Assembly (NCBI GenBank): GCA_942492905.1
Contig: OW818657.1
Coordinates: 1,178,001 to 1,242,000 of the forward strand
DNA: 64,000 nucleotides
Origin: CAIZWU01 sp942492905
GTDB lineage: Bacteria; Verrucomicrobiota; Verrucomicrobiia; Verrucomicrobiales; V1-33
Reading direction: 5' to 3'
Below are positions 45,444 through 54,723 of the stretch, in pieces. The translations under genes and the position numbers were made by a program. Position 1 is the first letter of the stretch. The number at the start of each line of letters is the position of its first letter. The notes under the pieces are model-generated. The model searched no databases and had not been told where the DNA came from. It worked only from the letters and a program-made list of their open reading frames with translations.

Positions 45444-47045
45444 ATGCCTCCTCCAGTGACTAAAAAGCAGGCATTCGTCAGCTATCGCCATGAATCGGAA
45501 GCGCATCGGAAGGCGGTGCTGGCCTTCTGCAATCGTCTGGCGGCGACTCTGCAGGACAGTGGCGTGGAACTCGTCAATGATCAGACGTTATTGGAGACGC
45601 TTCCGGGCGGACCCGATGAAGGTTGGAATCGCTGGTCGATGAACATGGCGGCCCACGCCGACCATGTGGTGGCGGTGATTTCTCCTGGCTGGTTTGCGGC
45701 CATGGACCAGAAGGATTTGGAGCCTCTTCCCGGAGGCAAAGGCTCGGCTGTCGAAGCCACCGTGATCTTCAACCGCCACACCCACGGCAGAACCATCAGC
45801 CCTTGGCTGCGGTTGGTGCGCCTGCCCACCTACCCGGAAACCGAGACGAATTGGCTATTACGTGACCTTCCTATTTTTTTGGGAGAGAAGGAGGCGGATA
45901 TCCTGGCCCTGAGCCGGTGGATCAAAGGGGTGGACAGCCCGGGTGGTGCCAGTCAACCGCCGCCGTCAGGGATTCCCAACCATCCCTCGGCCCAGGATTC
46001 GCACGATGGCGGGCAAGGACCGCAGGGGCCCGGAAAGACCGGTAAAGCAAAGGCCGACCCTCAACCTTCCCGGATGCGGGGAGTCATATGGGCGATCGGC
46101 CTCACCACACTGGCCGGAGCGGCGGGCTTGGGGTTGTTCCTCCATTTCAAGCAGGGCAAGAACGACAGCGGGCCGCGTGAAGAGCCGGTGGTTTCTGGTC
46201 CTGCCGCGACGAATCCCAAGGTTGACGCGGTGCCCGCCCCCCCGCCGGCTCCCAGCACGCCGCCGGAGGCTCCAGAGGCGGGTGACCTCTGGGCCGTGCC
46301 GATCAACACCGACGGCACGATCACGATGCGGTTTCGATGGTGTCCTCCCGGCACGTTCACCATGGGCCGGACCCGGGCTGAATTCGATCATCTGGCCACC
46401 TTCGTAATGGAGGATCAGCCCAGAGAGAAAATGCAAACCGACGTGACCATCCGCGAGGGGTTTTGGATTGCCGAGATGGAACTCACCCTGCAGCAACTGA
46501 GCCAAATCCGCGGTTCAGGGGAACCCGGGAGTGGCGGCCTGCCGTTGACGTTGATCACTCATGCGGAGGCGGGGCGGATCTGCGAGGAACTGAGTGCCAA
46601 GATCAAGCCAACGGGGATGAAGGCCCGACTGCCCACGGAGGCGGAATGGGAATACGCCTGCCGGGCGGGCAGTTTGGGAATCTTCTCGTTCGGAGAGCTG
46701 ATGGACTGGAAGGACGCCAATTTTGCCACTGACGAACCGATGCCAGGAACTTTCAAGAAACCCGCCAAAAAGGGGGCGGTCCCGGTCGGATCCTACCCGC
46801 CGAACAACTGGGCTATTCTTGACATGCATGGCAATGTTTCCGAATGGTGTGATTTCATCCCCGGAGGAGGAGCGGCCGCTGACGCCACCGCAGGGATACA
46901 ACCGGGCCACTTTCCGGCCCGCGGGGGGAATTGGAATTTCTTATGGATCGGATGCACCTCCGGAGCGAGGAATTACCAGGATGGAACCCTCGGCACCAAG
47001 ATGACCGGGATGCGATCCGTCCTCTCAAAACCCCAGCAGCCATGA
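45444..47045 (+). CDS. SEFIR/TIR-like - transmembrane - FGE-sulfatase domain protein
   Basis: 533 residues. The N-terminal domain (about 8-165) has the SEFIR/TIR pattern AFVSYRHESEAHRKAVLAFC, GVELVNDQ, then WNRWSMNMAAHADHVVAVIS. A charged, Pro-rich linker leads to one membrane helix (about 213-235, VIWAIGLTTLAGAAGLGLFL). The C-terminal domain (about 285-530) is of the formylglycine-generating-enzyme/sulfatase-modifying type: FRWCPPGTFTMG, MELTLQQLSQ, RLPTEAEWEYACRAG, NNWAILDMHGNVSEWC, RGGNWN. FGE-like domains often serve as ligand-binding modules in bacterial conflict and signalling proteins. Here it would lie outside the cytoplasm and the SEFIR domain inside. The gene is coupled (ATGA) to the S16 protease gene. 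Confidence 0.85.
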   Translation: MPPPVTKKQAFVSYRHESEAHRKAVLAFCNRLAATLQDSGVELVNDQTLLETLPGGPDEGWNRWSMNMAAHADHVVAVISPGWFAAMDQKDLEPLPGGKGSAVEATVIFNRHTHGRTISPWLRLVRLPTYPETETNWLLRDLPIFLGEKEADILALSRWIKGVDSPGGASQPPPSGIPNHPSAQDSHDGGQGPQGPGKTGKAKADPQPSRMRGVIWAIGLTTLAGAAGLGLFLHFKQGKNDSGPREEPVVSGPAATNPKVDAVPAPPPAPSTPPEAPEAGDLWAVPINTDGTITMRFRWCPPGTFTMGRTRAEFDHLATFVMEDQPREKMQTDVTIREGFWIAEMELTLQQLSQIRGSGEPGSGGLPLTLITHAEAGRICEELSAKIKPTGMKARLPTEAEWEYACRAGSLGIFSFGELMDWKDANFATDEPMPGTFKKPAKKGAVPVGSYPPNNWAILDMHGNVSEWCDFIPGGGAAADATAGIQPGHFPARGGNWNFLWIGCTSGARNYQDGTLGTKMTGMRSVLSKPQQP

Positions 47046-49372
47046 AGCTACCTCAAAATCCGACACCACCGGGCAGGATCGCCACCAGGCTTGGCCTGTT
47101 AATTTGGCTCATGGGAGCGGGCTGGAGTCAGGCTCAGCCGCCCACCCCGGAGAGTCCGGCCACGGATGAACTCCCCCGGCAAATCACCGCCAAAGTCCTT
47201 TACGTCACGGACTCCATTGATCCCCTCAAGAAGTCGGGTGCCATGGACGTGGTTCTCCGCATTTTGGAAAATCCCGGCAACCAGCCGGTCGTTTCCTGTT
47301 CCATTCCCACGCCTGGCATCCGCAACGATCAGTGGCAGGCCTCGGCGTGGATGGCGGCCTTTGTCGCGTCGCGCCGCCTCGACCTTCAAGTGTCCGATTA
47401 CGAATTCAATGTCAACGCGACCGGGGTTATTGATGGCCCCTCGGCGGGCATGGAACTGGCGGCCTCGCTGATCGCGCTCATCAACAACGTGCCCATCAAA
47501 CCGGACCGGGTGATGACCGGGTCGGTCAATCCTGACGGAACCATCGGCCCGGTCGGGGGCATCGGGGCCAAGTTGGAGGCGGCCAGCCGGATCCAACTGA
47601 CCCACGCCGATGGCAGCACCCATGTCATCAAATATGTCGGCATTCCGGTGGGACAGCGGCTGGAGTTCCGCAAAGAGGAAAACCGGTTTGTGGACCTGAT
47701 CGAACGGGCCCGGGAACTCAAGCTCACGGCGGTCGAACTGAAGGATGTCGACGATGCCTACTTTTTCCTGACCGACCAGCGCCTGGAGAACAGCAGCATG
47801 TCCGCCCCGGTGACCACGCCGCAGATCTCGCTCGCCGCCATCAACCGGCTCCGCACGGTGCAGGTGTCCATGCAGGAGAGCTTCAGGGATTCGCAGAAAA
47901 AGCTGGCCGAACTCTGCGAGAGACGATTCCCCGACCGGAACACGCGCGACCCTGACGGACAGTTTCTGATCGGCCAGTTGGATCTTGCCTTCGAATACAA
48001 CCGGCGATCCCTCTCGGCCATCAATGGAGGCGCCCCCATCGCCGGTTATTATCATCTCCTGAAAGCAGCGGCGCACGCGGACATCGGGAGGAATTACGAC
48101 CGCATCCTCGGATCGCATGCAAAATCAAAGGGCAGCGACCGGGATGCGCGGATTCTGTCAGCGGTGGTCAGCATCATGGAACTGCGCAGCGAGGTGGCGA
48201 AGGCGCGCGAGGCGCTCGCGTTGGCGATCAAGGGTAACATCGATTCGAAGCGTCTGGCCGCCAAGCTGGAAGCCATCAACGCCCAGCTCTCGCTGCGGGA
48301 AGCCTATAGTTATGAGACGTCGGCCGATGACATGATCCTCACCGCCCTGAACCTTATTATGAATGCGGATTTCGGTCCGGAATCCAAGGCCCGTGCGACC
48401 GTCCCCGACTTTTTCTCCACGGCCCAGCAGGCGTGCACCTACTATGCGCTGGCGAGGACCCGTTACCACGCGGCGAAGGACTGGTATAGCTTCTCGCTGG
48501 CCCGTGACGCGGAGAACGACCTCGCGGTGAAGTGCGGACTGCCATTTTTCGAAAACCTCGGCACCGCGTTCTCGAAGGGGGCCCAATCCGCCCTGGCGTA
48601 TCTGGATGCGACCCTGAAACAGGGGTGGCAGTCCTATCTGGAGGGGACCGATCCCCCCATCAAGTTCGAAGGCAGTCAATACCCGTTCCAGATCCGCGGG
48701 GCGAGGAATGAGGCGCTGCCGATTAAAATCGCGATGGCGGGCAATATCCCCTTCAATGACGCCAATTTTCCCCGCATCGCCTCCCTGATGGAAGGCCGGT
48801 ATCTGCCGGCCCGGAAGGCCGCCTACAGCGAATCCAGCCTCTCGGTCTCCGATGCCGATGCGGCCGGCCCCGGCTCCCGTGCGAGGAAGCCCGAAGACAA
48901 GGGATCGGCCCTGGCCACGCTGCTGCGGGAGAAATGGGTTTCTTCCAGCTCCAAAACCGAGGACCTGGATGCCTTCGGCAGCGGCGCTTCAGCCTTTCTC
49001 AGCCTTTCGTCGCTGGTCATGAAGTATTACAATTACCAAGGCGACGACGAGCGGATGATGAATTCACGTTCCATCGGGATCTACATTGATCTCGCGCGCT
49101 CAAAGGCCCTCGCCCGGGCCGGATTGCTGGCGGACCGGATGTATTCGAAGCTGCGGTCCGGGAAAAAGGGTCAGGGTGAATCCGTTCCCATGGGGGCGAA
49201 CCACGACTTCCTGCTTCCCGAAGCCATCACCGTCAACTTGGAGCTGGCGGATATTCTGCGGTATGGCGGCCCCGACGACAAGGTGATCAGCCTGATGACG
49301 TTTTGGCGCGCTCACATGTTGGCGGACATTGCCCTGGCCATGATCACCTACTCCGACAAGAACACCCAATAG
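47042..49372 (+). CDS. Secreted Lon-type (S16) serine protease
   Basis: 776 residues from the ATG at 47042, which overlaps the upstream stop. A signal peptide (LGLLIWLMGAGWSQAQ) is followed by a Lon proteolytic domain. Ser134 lies in VIDGPSAGMELAASL and Lys177 in GPVGGIGAKLEAA, 43 residues apart as in E. coli Lon. The VMTGSVNPDGTIGPVGG strand is intact. No AAA ATPase domain is present. About 550 residues of helical sequence follow without a motif I know. An extracytoplasmic ATP-independent Lon-like protease coupled to a SEFIR-FGE receptor is unusual and suggests regulated cleavage after the FGE domain senses something. Confidence 0.85.
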   Translation: MKLPQNPTPPGRIATRLGLLIWLMGAGWSQAQPPTPESPATDELPRQITAKVLYVTDSIDPLKKSGAMDVVLRILENPGNQPVVSCSIPTPGIRNDQWQASAWMAAFVASRRLDLQVSDYEFNVNATGVIDGPSAGMELAASLIALINNVPIKPDRVMTGSVNPDGTIGPVGGIGAKLEAASRIQLTHADGSTHVIKYVGIPVGQRLEFRKEENRFVDLIERARELKLTAVELKDVDDAYFFLTDQRLENSSMSAPVTTPQISLAAINRLRTVQVSMQESFRDSQKKLAELCERRFPDRNTRDPDGQFLIGQLDLAFEYNRRSLSAINGGAPIAGYYHLLKAAAHADIGRNYDRILGSHAKSKGSDRDARILSAVVSIMELRSEVAKAREALALAIKGNIDSKRLAAKLEAINAQLSLREAYSYETSADDMILTALNLIMNADFGPESKARATVPDFFSTAQQACTYYALARTRYHAAKDWYSFSLARDAENDLAVKCGLPFFENLGTAFSKGAQSALAYLDATLKQGWQSYLEGTDPPIKFEGSQYPFQIRGARNEALPIKIAMAGNIPFNDANFPRIASLMEGRYLPARKAAYSESSLSVSDADAAGPGSRARKPEDKGSALATLLREKWVSSSSKTEDLDAFGSGASAFLSLSSLVMKYYNYQGDDERMMNSRSIGIYIDLARSKALARAGLLADRMYSKLRSGKKGQGESVPMGANHDFLLPEAITVNLELADILRYGGPDDKVISLMTFWRAHMLADIALAMITYSDKNTQ

Positions 49373-49421
49373 GAAATGAATTGACTTGCAGGGGGTTTTC
49401 CATTTGATTCCTATCCATCTT

Positions 49422-49910
49422 ATGAAACCGCTTCACTTTTTTGCCAAGCCGATGCTTTCCTTAGTTTGTGTGCTGTGTCTTGCTGGATGCGAGACCATGC
49501 AGAATCCGGAGCTTGGGGCGGGCCTCGGAATGGCCCTGTCCGGTATCGGGGGCCAAATCGGGGGCCAGGAAGGTCGGCTTATTTCGGCTGCCGGCACGGC
49601 GATATCATATCAGGCATCGCTCGCCCAACGAGATCTGGCTCAGGACCGGGCGCAGGCCGCACTGCAGAAGCCATCGGTCAAAAAGGCGGTGGCGGCGAAG
49701 AAGGCCCGCTATGTGGCCGTTCCCGTCAAACCGTCCGACGAGCAAAAAGCCAAGACGAAATCGAAGAATCTGGTCATGTTGTACGACACCGAAACGGGGA
49801 CCGCGAAGGCAACCGCCTACGAGCCCAAAAAGGCCAGTTATTCGCAGAACGAGGAAGCGTCGTTTGGCGGGCATCGCGCCGTGGTGGCGCAGAGCTTCGC
49901 CGGTATTTGA
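49422..49910 (+). CDS. Small lipoprotein
   Basis: 162 residues from the ATG at 49422 (MKPLHFFAKPMLSLVCVLCLAGC), chosen because it gives a proper lipoprotein signal with lipobox LAGC. The mature part starts with a Gly-rich stretch (GAGLGMALSGIGGQIGGQEG), reminiscent of glycine-zipper lipoproteins. A lysine-rich helical middle follows (about 80-130), then a short C-terminal beta region. No known enzymatic motif. It follows the S16 protease by 50 bases on the same strand and probably belongs to the same unit. Confidence 0.72.
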   Translation: MKPLHFFAKPMLSLVCVLCLAGCETMQNPELGAGLGMALSGIGGQIGGQEGRLISAAGTAISYQASLAQRDLAQDRAQAALQKPSVKKAVAAKKARYVAVPVKPSDEQKAKTKSKNLVMLYDTETGTAKATAYEPKKASYSQNEEASFGGHRAVVAQSFAGI

Positions 49911-49996
49911 AGGGTCTATCCACGACCGCGGAGGCGCCAAGCCAGGTCAACCTCTTTGAGTAGGCAGACGGCAAAGCCATTTTCCAAGGCGTGTTC

Positions 49997-51724
49997 TCAT
50001 GGATTGGCGGTTGGAGGTGTCAGGTAATCACCAAGGTGACGGATGGCGGCCCGGTCGTAGTCTTTAGTCATTTCGTCCAATTGATCGTAGGGAACGAGAT
50101 TGGGATGGAGCTTCGCGGCATCGTCGCGTCGCGGGGCATGCTTCCAGCCGGTCATCCAGAGGTAGGCCGCCCACCGGGCATGTTCCATGCGGGAGAGGGT
50201 TTCCACGACGGTATCGCTCAACTGGGACCAAGCCGCCGGCGTGACGGTGCCGGGATCGAGACCGGCGGCACGGATTTTGAAGGGAATGTGATCCGCCTGG
50301 CTGCGGTTCGCGCCTTTCTGCTCCTCACTGAGTTCCTCCCATGGGCGGAAGGTGGCTTTGGCTTCGTGCTTGCGGGCGGCGGCTTCGTCCCCGCGAGCCC
50401 GGGCAGCGTCGGCCTGCCGCCGGGTTTCCGCCAGCCAATTGTCGTGAATGCGGCGCGCGGTGCCGTCCAGGGTGTCACGGATGATCGCCTCGTAGCCACC
50501 GGTGAGGACACCGGCAGGAAGGAAGGAAATCCGGTGCTTGAGGGCGGGATTCTGCTCCACCAAGCGGCGCACCGGCGCGCCGGGCGGGGTATCCAACAGT
50601 ATCTGGAGGCCGGGCCGGTCATGCAGGTGCTCGGTTAGTTCGAGCGCACGCGCGAAGGCTTCATGATCGTCCTCAATGCCGGGATACACCGTAAAGACAT
50701 CCTGCTCCGGCTGCTGCGCCACCAGTTCCGCCACCTTCGCCGCGAACCGGCCGGTCTCCGGCAGATCCACCGCACTCAGCACCAGGCATTTATCGATGGC
50801 TGGATAGAGACTGCGCAGCCGGTCGGTTTCGGCCGTGGCCCGCCGTCCCACCAAATGGACATGCGCTCCGCGGCCGCCGGGATAATGGCCCACCATGGCA
50901 TACTCCACCACCAGGGCAAAACCCAGACGCGAGAGCGACGGCAGGACCACATGGAGGTTTCCGGTGCCCGGGGCGGGCGGGAACTCTTGGAGGCACAGGC
51001 GCGCCATATTCCTGAAGTGGTTGAAGACCCGCACCGGCACGCCGCCGAATCCGTCCTGAAGGGCACGGTTACGTTGATAGAGCGCACAGAGCGCGGGATC
51101 GCCACAGTGGAGGTAAATCGCCAGGGAAGGCGCGGGCTCCGTGCCTTCCACAGCCTGCGCCGCCGCTACCGCGATGGCCAGATTGTCGTGGTCATCACCG
51201 GTCGCCGCCACAAGGCGCAAGGCTTTGCGGATGCCGGTGCGGACCAGCACGGCGGTCTCCGAGGCATCGCCGCACACGGCGGTCAGGCCTTCCGAAATGA
51301 GCAGGTCCGTCCGTTCCCGGTTCCGTTCCACCACCACAAAGGGAAAATCCCGCTCCTTCAGATTTTCCGCCAATACGCGTCCTTTCGAGCCGCCGCCGCA
51401 AATGATAGTGTGGCCGGACATGCGCCGCGCCTTCCACGCCATCAGACGGCGCTCCAGCAGGCTGATGGCCACGCCGAAAATCGCTCCCGTCAGCACCAGC
51501 GGCGCGAGCCACATGGCCGCGATGAGCGTCCATGGCATGATGATTTCCTTGGCGCCATCCCATGGGGAATAGTCCCAGTAAAACAGCCGCAGCGTGCGGT
51601 AGAGCGACTGGTCCGCCGTCAGCGCCGGATTGCAGGTGCGAAAACCGATGAAGCCCAGCACGGACGCCACCAGCCCGGCCGCGAGAAGGATTTTGCCAAA
51701 ATGTAACCGGAGGGTAGCGAGCAT
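49997..51724 (-). CDS. TrkA-N / RyR-domain membrane protein
   Basis: 575 residues from the ATG at 51724 (MLATLRLHFGKILLAAG). The longer frame has no family-like N-terminus. Two membrane helices (about 12-28 and 62-88) come first. A TrkA-N nucleotide-binding fold follows (IICGGGSKGRVLAENLKERD, VVVERNRERTDLL, GLTAVCGDAS), then a second Rossmann-like part near 240-300. The C-terminus is a RyR domain (about 470-570: ADHIPFKIRAAG, LSRMEHARWAAYLWMTGWKH, LVPYDQLDEMTKDYDR). RyR with TrkA-N occurs in nucleotide-centred bacterial conflict systems, where it is thought to sense a nucleotide signal. It is paired with the SLATT-like hydrolase gene 9 bases upstream. Confidence 0.88.
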   Translation of the reverse strand: MLATLRLHFGKILLAAGLVASVLGFIGFRTCNPALTADQSLYRTLRLFYWDYSPWDGAKEIIMPWTLIAAMWLAPLVLTGAIFGVAISLLERRLMAWKARRMSGHTIICGGGSKGRVLAENLKERDFPFVVVERNRERTDLLISEGLTAVCGDASETAVLVRTGIRKALRLVAATGDDHDNLAIAVAAAQAVEGTEPAPSLAIYLHCGDPALCALYQRNRALQDGFGGVPVRVFNHFRNMARLCLQEFPPAPGTGNLHVVLPSLSRLGFALVVEYAMVGHYPGGRGAHVHLVGRRATAETDRLRSLYPAIDKCLVLSAVDLPETGRFAAKVAELVAQQPEQDVFTVYPGIEDDHEAFARALELTEHLHDRPGLQILLDTPPGAPVRRLVEQNPALKHRISFLPAGVLTGGYEAIIRDTLDGTARRIHDNWLAETRRQADAARARGDEAAARKHEAKATFRPWEELSEEQKGANRSQADHIPFKIRAAGLDPGTVTPAAWSQLSDTVVETLSRMEHARWAAYLWMTGWKHAPRRDDAAKLHPNLVPYDQLDEMTKDYDRAAIRHLGDYLTPPTANP

Positions 51725-51732
51725 GGAAAAAG

Positions 51733-53664
51733 TTATTGGGCAAAGGGCGAATGTCCGAAACCGGAATCGCCCGGCTTGGCTGAGATCACGGTTTCGGTGA
51801 ACCATTTGTAGGCATAGCGATGCGCATCCAACAAACCGGCCCCGGCTTCCGGGGTGATGTGTTTCAGGTAGATCCCAGCGGGCGGCGCATTGTCATCCAA
51901 CCCCAGCACGAAGGGCGATGTGACGTAAAAATCCATCCCGGAGCAGGCCTTCGGCACTTCCACGGTCAGTTCATGGTCAGGAGCCGGGGTATCCAGAATG
52001 GTCACCTGCATCACATTGGGGGCGAGGTTCATCTTCCGGAGATACAGCGCGGCGCGGGAGACCACAAAGCCCCCCGCACTGTGGCCGATCAGATGCAGGG
52101 GCTGGGTGCGGTCGATCTTCCCCTCGAGGATCAGTTGGGAAAGGCGGAAGGCCAGCAGGTCGCCGACCTCCCGCGCTTGGCTGGGAATTCCCGCAAGGTC
52201 GGCGATGAACCGCGACGTGGCGTCGCCCGGATCCAGCCCGTGCAGGTTGGAAGGCATCGCGGCGGCGGACCAATCCACCAAGGCAATGTCAGGGGCCCGG
52301 TCGCCGAGGCGTTTTCCCAGCGCCTCGTGCATCCGGCGCATCCACAGGCTTTCCTTGCCGCTTCCGTTCACCATGGCCCCGTCATGCAGTCCATGGGCGA
52401 TGATGATCGTGCCATGCGCGGTGCGTTCCGGATCAGGCACCCATGCCTCCCCTCGTTCATTCATCAGCGTGCCCTCCGACCGCAGATGGCTGCGGGCCTC
52501 CGGGTCCGAGGGGGAACTGAAGGACAGCCATCCCAGTGTGCCCGCCGAGGCCGCCACCAGATAGGGCACCCGGCCCAGCATCACCCTCCCCAGAAAGAGC
52601 AACCCCACTCCTCCCGCGAGCCACGCCAGGCGCGTAGCCTCCCGGGGACGTCCCGCAGGTAATGCGCCGACGGGATCAGCGCGGCCTTTCGCTTCCCGGA
52701 CTTGATAGAACTGTTCGGCCGTTTCCGCCTCGAAATACCAATCCACCACTTCATCCAGCAGGCGCTCCTCGGTGCTGGAGACGATCTCCAGCGCCGTCTC
52801 CGGCGAGTCCGTCTCCGTGATCTCCGCGCGGGCTTTTTCCAGCAGAGCGATCTGCCGCGAGAAACGGGCGGTGCGCCGGTTCAACTCCTGCAGGTAACGC
52901 AGCGACTGCAGCAGAATGATCCCCAGTGGCAGCAGTGCTCCGGCAATCCCAAGAAACCCCTCCACCCGGTAGTCGCCGAAAAGGCGCAGCCACTGCGGAG
53001 CCCGTTGGCTCAACGTGAGCACCGCGCCGCCCACCGCCAGCGCCAACATGACATCCATGAAAATCGTGGACCAGCGTGTAAACTGCCAGCGGCTCTTTTC
53101 CGCCCGCTGCTTGGCCGCCCTGTAATAGGCTAACTGATCCTCCAGGCGATCCCGCAACCACGTGTCCCGCCATTGCGGCCAGGGTTGTTCATTCCCGGCG
53201 TCGCGGTTTCCTATCAGGGGTTGGAGATCCGGGATGCTGTCGAGCACGCGCCGCTCCGGCAATATGGGAAACACCGCCGCCGTGATTTGGCTGCGCGCCA
53301 CCTCCGCCACCAGCCGCGCGCGGGCCCAGGTGCGCTGCATCCCGCGCCATCGCATCCACCACAGCGCCCCGATGAGCGCCAGCACGGACAGCAGCGTGGC
53401 CACAGCGGCCACGGAGGGGGAGAAATTAAGCGTCCGGCGCAGCAGCCACAACAGGGGCATCACCACCGCGGCGGCTTGAATCAGCGTCATCCACTTTGCC
53501 CACGACCGCGCCAGCGGAGCTGCCCGCAGGGCCAGATCATCCATCGCGGCTTGAATCCGCGGCAGGGAATCACCAGGAGTGGTGCCGGCCGCCTGACAAA
53601 GATCCGGCAGCCACGATGGCATTGGATTGGAAGTGCGCTGCGCTGGGGTGATCGCTGAAGCCAT
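51733..53664 (-). CDS. SLATT-like membrane domain fused to alpha/beta hydrolase
   Basis: 643 residues. Membrane helices lie at about 59-75 and 84-104, and again at about 205-225 and 240-260. The second pair is followed by a long helix with the feel of SLATT/DUF4231 proteins (RLEDQLAYYRAAKQRAEKSR, LQELNRRTARFSRQIALLEK, VVDWYFEAETAEQFYQ). A third hydrophobic pair near 345-385 leads to an alpha/beta-hydrolase domain with TIIIAHGLHDG, nucleophile Ser in LIGHSAGGFVVS, a likely Asp in LDTPAPDHELT and a late His in DAHRYAYKWF. SLATT domains are proposed pore-forming effectors in conflict systems. Fusion to a lipase-like hydrolase would make a two-way membrane attack. It is in an operon with the RyR gene. 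Confidence 0.78.
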   Translation of the reverse strand: MASAITPAQRTSNPMPSWLPDLCQAAGTTPGDSLPRIQAAMDDLALRAAPLARSWAKWMTLIQAAAVVMPLLWLLRRTLNFSPSVAAVATLLSVLALIGALWWMRWRGMQRTWARARLVAEVARSQITAAVFPILPERRVLDSIPDLQPLIGNRDAGNEQPWPQWRDTWLRDRLEDQLAYYRAAKQRAEKSRWQFTRWSTIFMDVMLALAVGGAVLTLSQRAPQWLRLFGDYRVEGFLGIAGALLPLGIILLQSLRYLQELNRRTARFSRQIALLEKARAEITETDSPETALEIVSSTEERLLDEVVDWYFEAETAEQFYQVREAKGRADPVGALPAGRPREATRLAWLAGGVGLLFLGRVMLGRVPYLVAASAGTLGWLSFSSPSDPEARSHLRSEGTLMNERGEAWVPDPERTAHGTIIIAHGLHDGAMVNGSGKESLWMRRMHEALGKRLGDRAPDIALVDWSAAAMPSNLHGLDPGDATSRFIADLAGIPSQAREVGDLLAFRLSQLILEGKIDRTQPLHLIGHSAGGFVVSRAALYLRKMNLAPNVMQVTILDTPAPDHELTVEVPKACSGMDFYVTSPFVLGLDDNAPPAGIYLKHITPEAGAGLLDAHRYAYKWFTETVISAKPGDSGFGHSPFAQ

Positions 53665-53857
53665 CTGGAGTTACCACCGTGGCACAGCCGCATCATCGTG
53701 ACAATGCAAATAGCCCCCGGACCGCCCGCCACGATTGTCATCAAGGCCGGCGGTGCATTTGCCGAAGCGCTTGAGCCGGCGGCGGCTCAGGGAACGTTCC
53801 TTGCTCATCACGCGGAGCGATGATGGCTACTTTTGACAAGCCGCGCAGTAATCCTGC

Positions 53858-54622
53858 TTACGCATAGGTATCCCGATTAGGCAGCATCCCCACCAGCGGT
53901 CGGCGGTAAACGTGGTCATCTTTATCGATCAGACCCGCGTCCTCGATCCTGCCCAGAGAGGCCGGCAATTTTTCGGATTCCTCCCAGCCTTTCGGGCCGT
54001 GATACCCGGAAGGGGTTTGGCAATACAAAGTGTGACTGAACTCCTCCTCGGCATGGACTTTGCCGTCATGGATGTGGACGGTGGGGAAGAATAGGCCGTT
54101 GCCGGGATTCGCGTTGGGGAAACTGAAGGCCATGGGATGGACCGTCGTGGCGTCCTTGCGGAGCTTGAACACGGCAAACCCCCAATCCGTATACTGCGGG
54201 AGTTTTTTCCAAACTTTGTCCTCCAGGCGGAAACGGGGATCCAACCGGGAAAAGTCGGCTTGAGTGGGCACGAAGGATACCTCGAACGATCCTACTTTGA
54301 TCACCAACAGTGGCTTTCTGGAATAACCGCCTGCCGCGACGGCCATCGGGGATTTGGCACCTGACCTATCGGGCACCGGCCAGAGTTTTTCCAATTTTCC
54401 GAATAACTCCGGCTCCTTTTCCAGATCCAAAAACTTCACCGCATCTTCCGGGCTGCCGGGGACGACTGGAATCGGCAGAATCATGGCGACCTCCTTCTTT
54501 GTCGAATAACGCATCTGATAGGCCAATAATTGCCGGGCCGGCCTGGTTCCCGGCAGCCAGCGGGCAAAGATGCGGGTATGGGTGACGGAGCTGACGGGGC
54601 CGGAAAAACAACACATGGACAA
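53858..54622 (-). CDS. Conserved hypothetical protein with N-terminal MCC
   Basis: 254 residues. I recognise the opening MCCFSGPVSSVTHTRIFARWL and AMILPIPVVP as typical of a widespread uncharacterised family whose members begin with Met-Cys-Cys. Translation may therefore start at the second Met (54616), which would leave Cys as the first residue after Met removal. There is no signal peptide or membrane helix. The middle part holds FEVSFVPTQADFSRLDPRF, and a His-rich segment follows (PTVHIHDGKVHAEEEFSHTLYCQ). An N-terminal cysteine could act as nucleophile as in Ntn hydrolases, but this is speculation. Confidence 0.7.
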   Translation of the reverse strand: MSMCCFSGPVSSVTHTRIFARWLPGTRPARQLLAYQMRYSTKKEVAMILPIPVVPGSPEDAVKFLDLEKEPELFGKLEKLWPVPDRSGAKSPMAVAAGGYSRKPLLVIKVGSFEVSFVPTQADFSRLDPRFRLEDKVWKKLPQYTDWGFAVFKLRKDATTVHPMAFSFPNANPGNGLFFPTVHIHDGKVHAEEEFSHTLYCQTPSGYHGPKGWEESEKLPASLGRIEDAGLIDKDDHVYRRPLVGMLPNRDTYA

Positions 54623-54723
54623 TTGGGCTGGCGGGGATGTTTTCCGCTCCTCCGAATCTACATCCCATCAGAAGTTAGTCCATTCCAAATTCTCTTTCCA
54701 TCACGCTAATCATTATCCCGCTT

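Noticed and set aside
49381..49410. TTGACT box before the lipoprotein gene as a promoter
   Set aside because: The matching -10 is poor and the box overlaps the end of the S16 protease unit. Read-through from that unit is simpler.
53671..53808. 46-codon minus-strand frame starting MSKERSLSRRRLKRFGK
   Set aside because: It has an Arg-rich start but no family resemblance or clear ribosome-binding site, and it lies in a short gap. It could be real, but I cannot support it.
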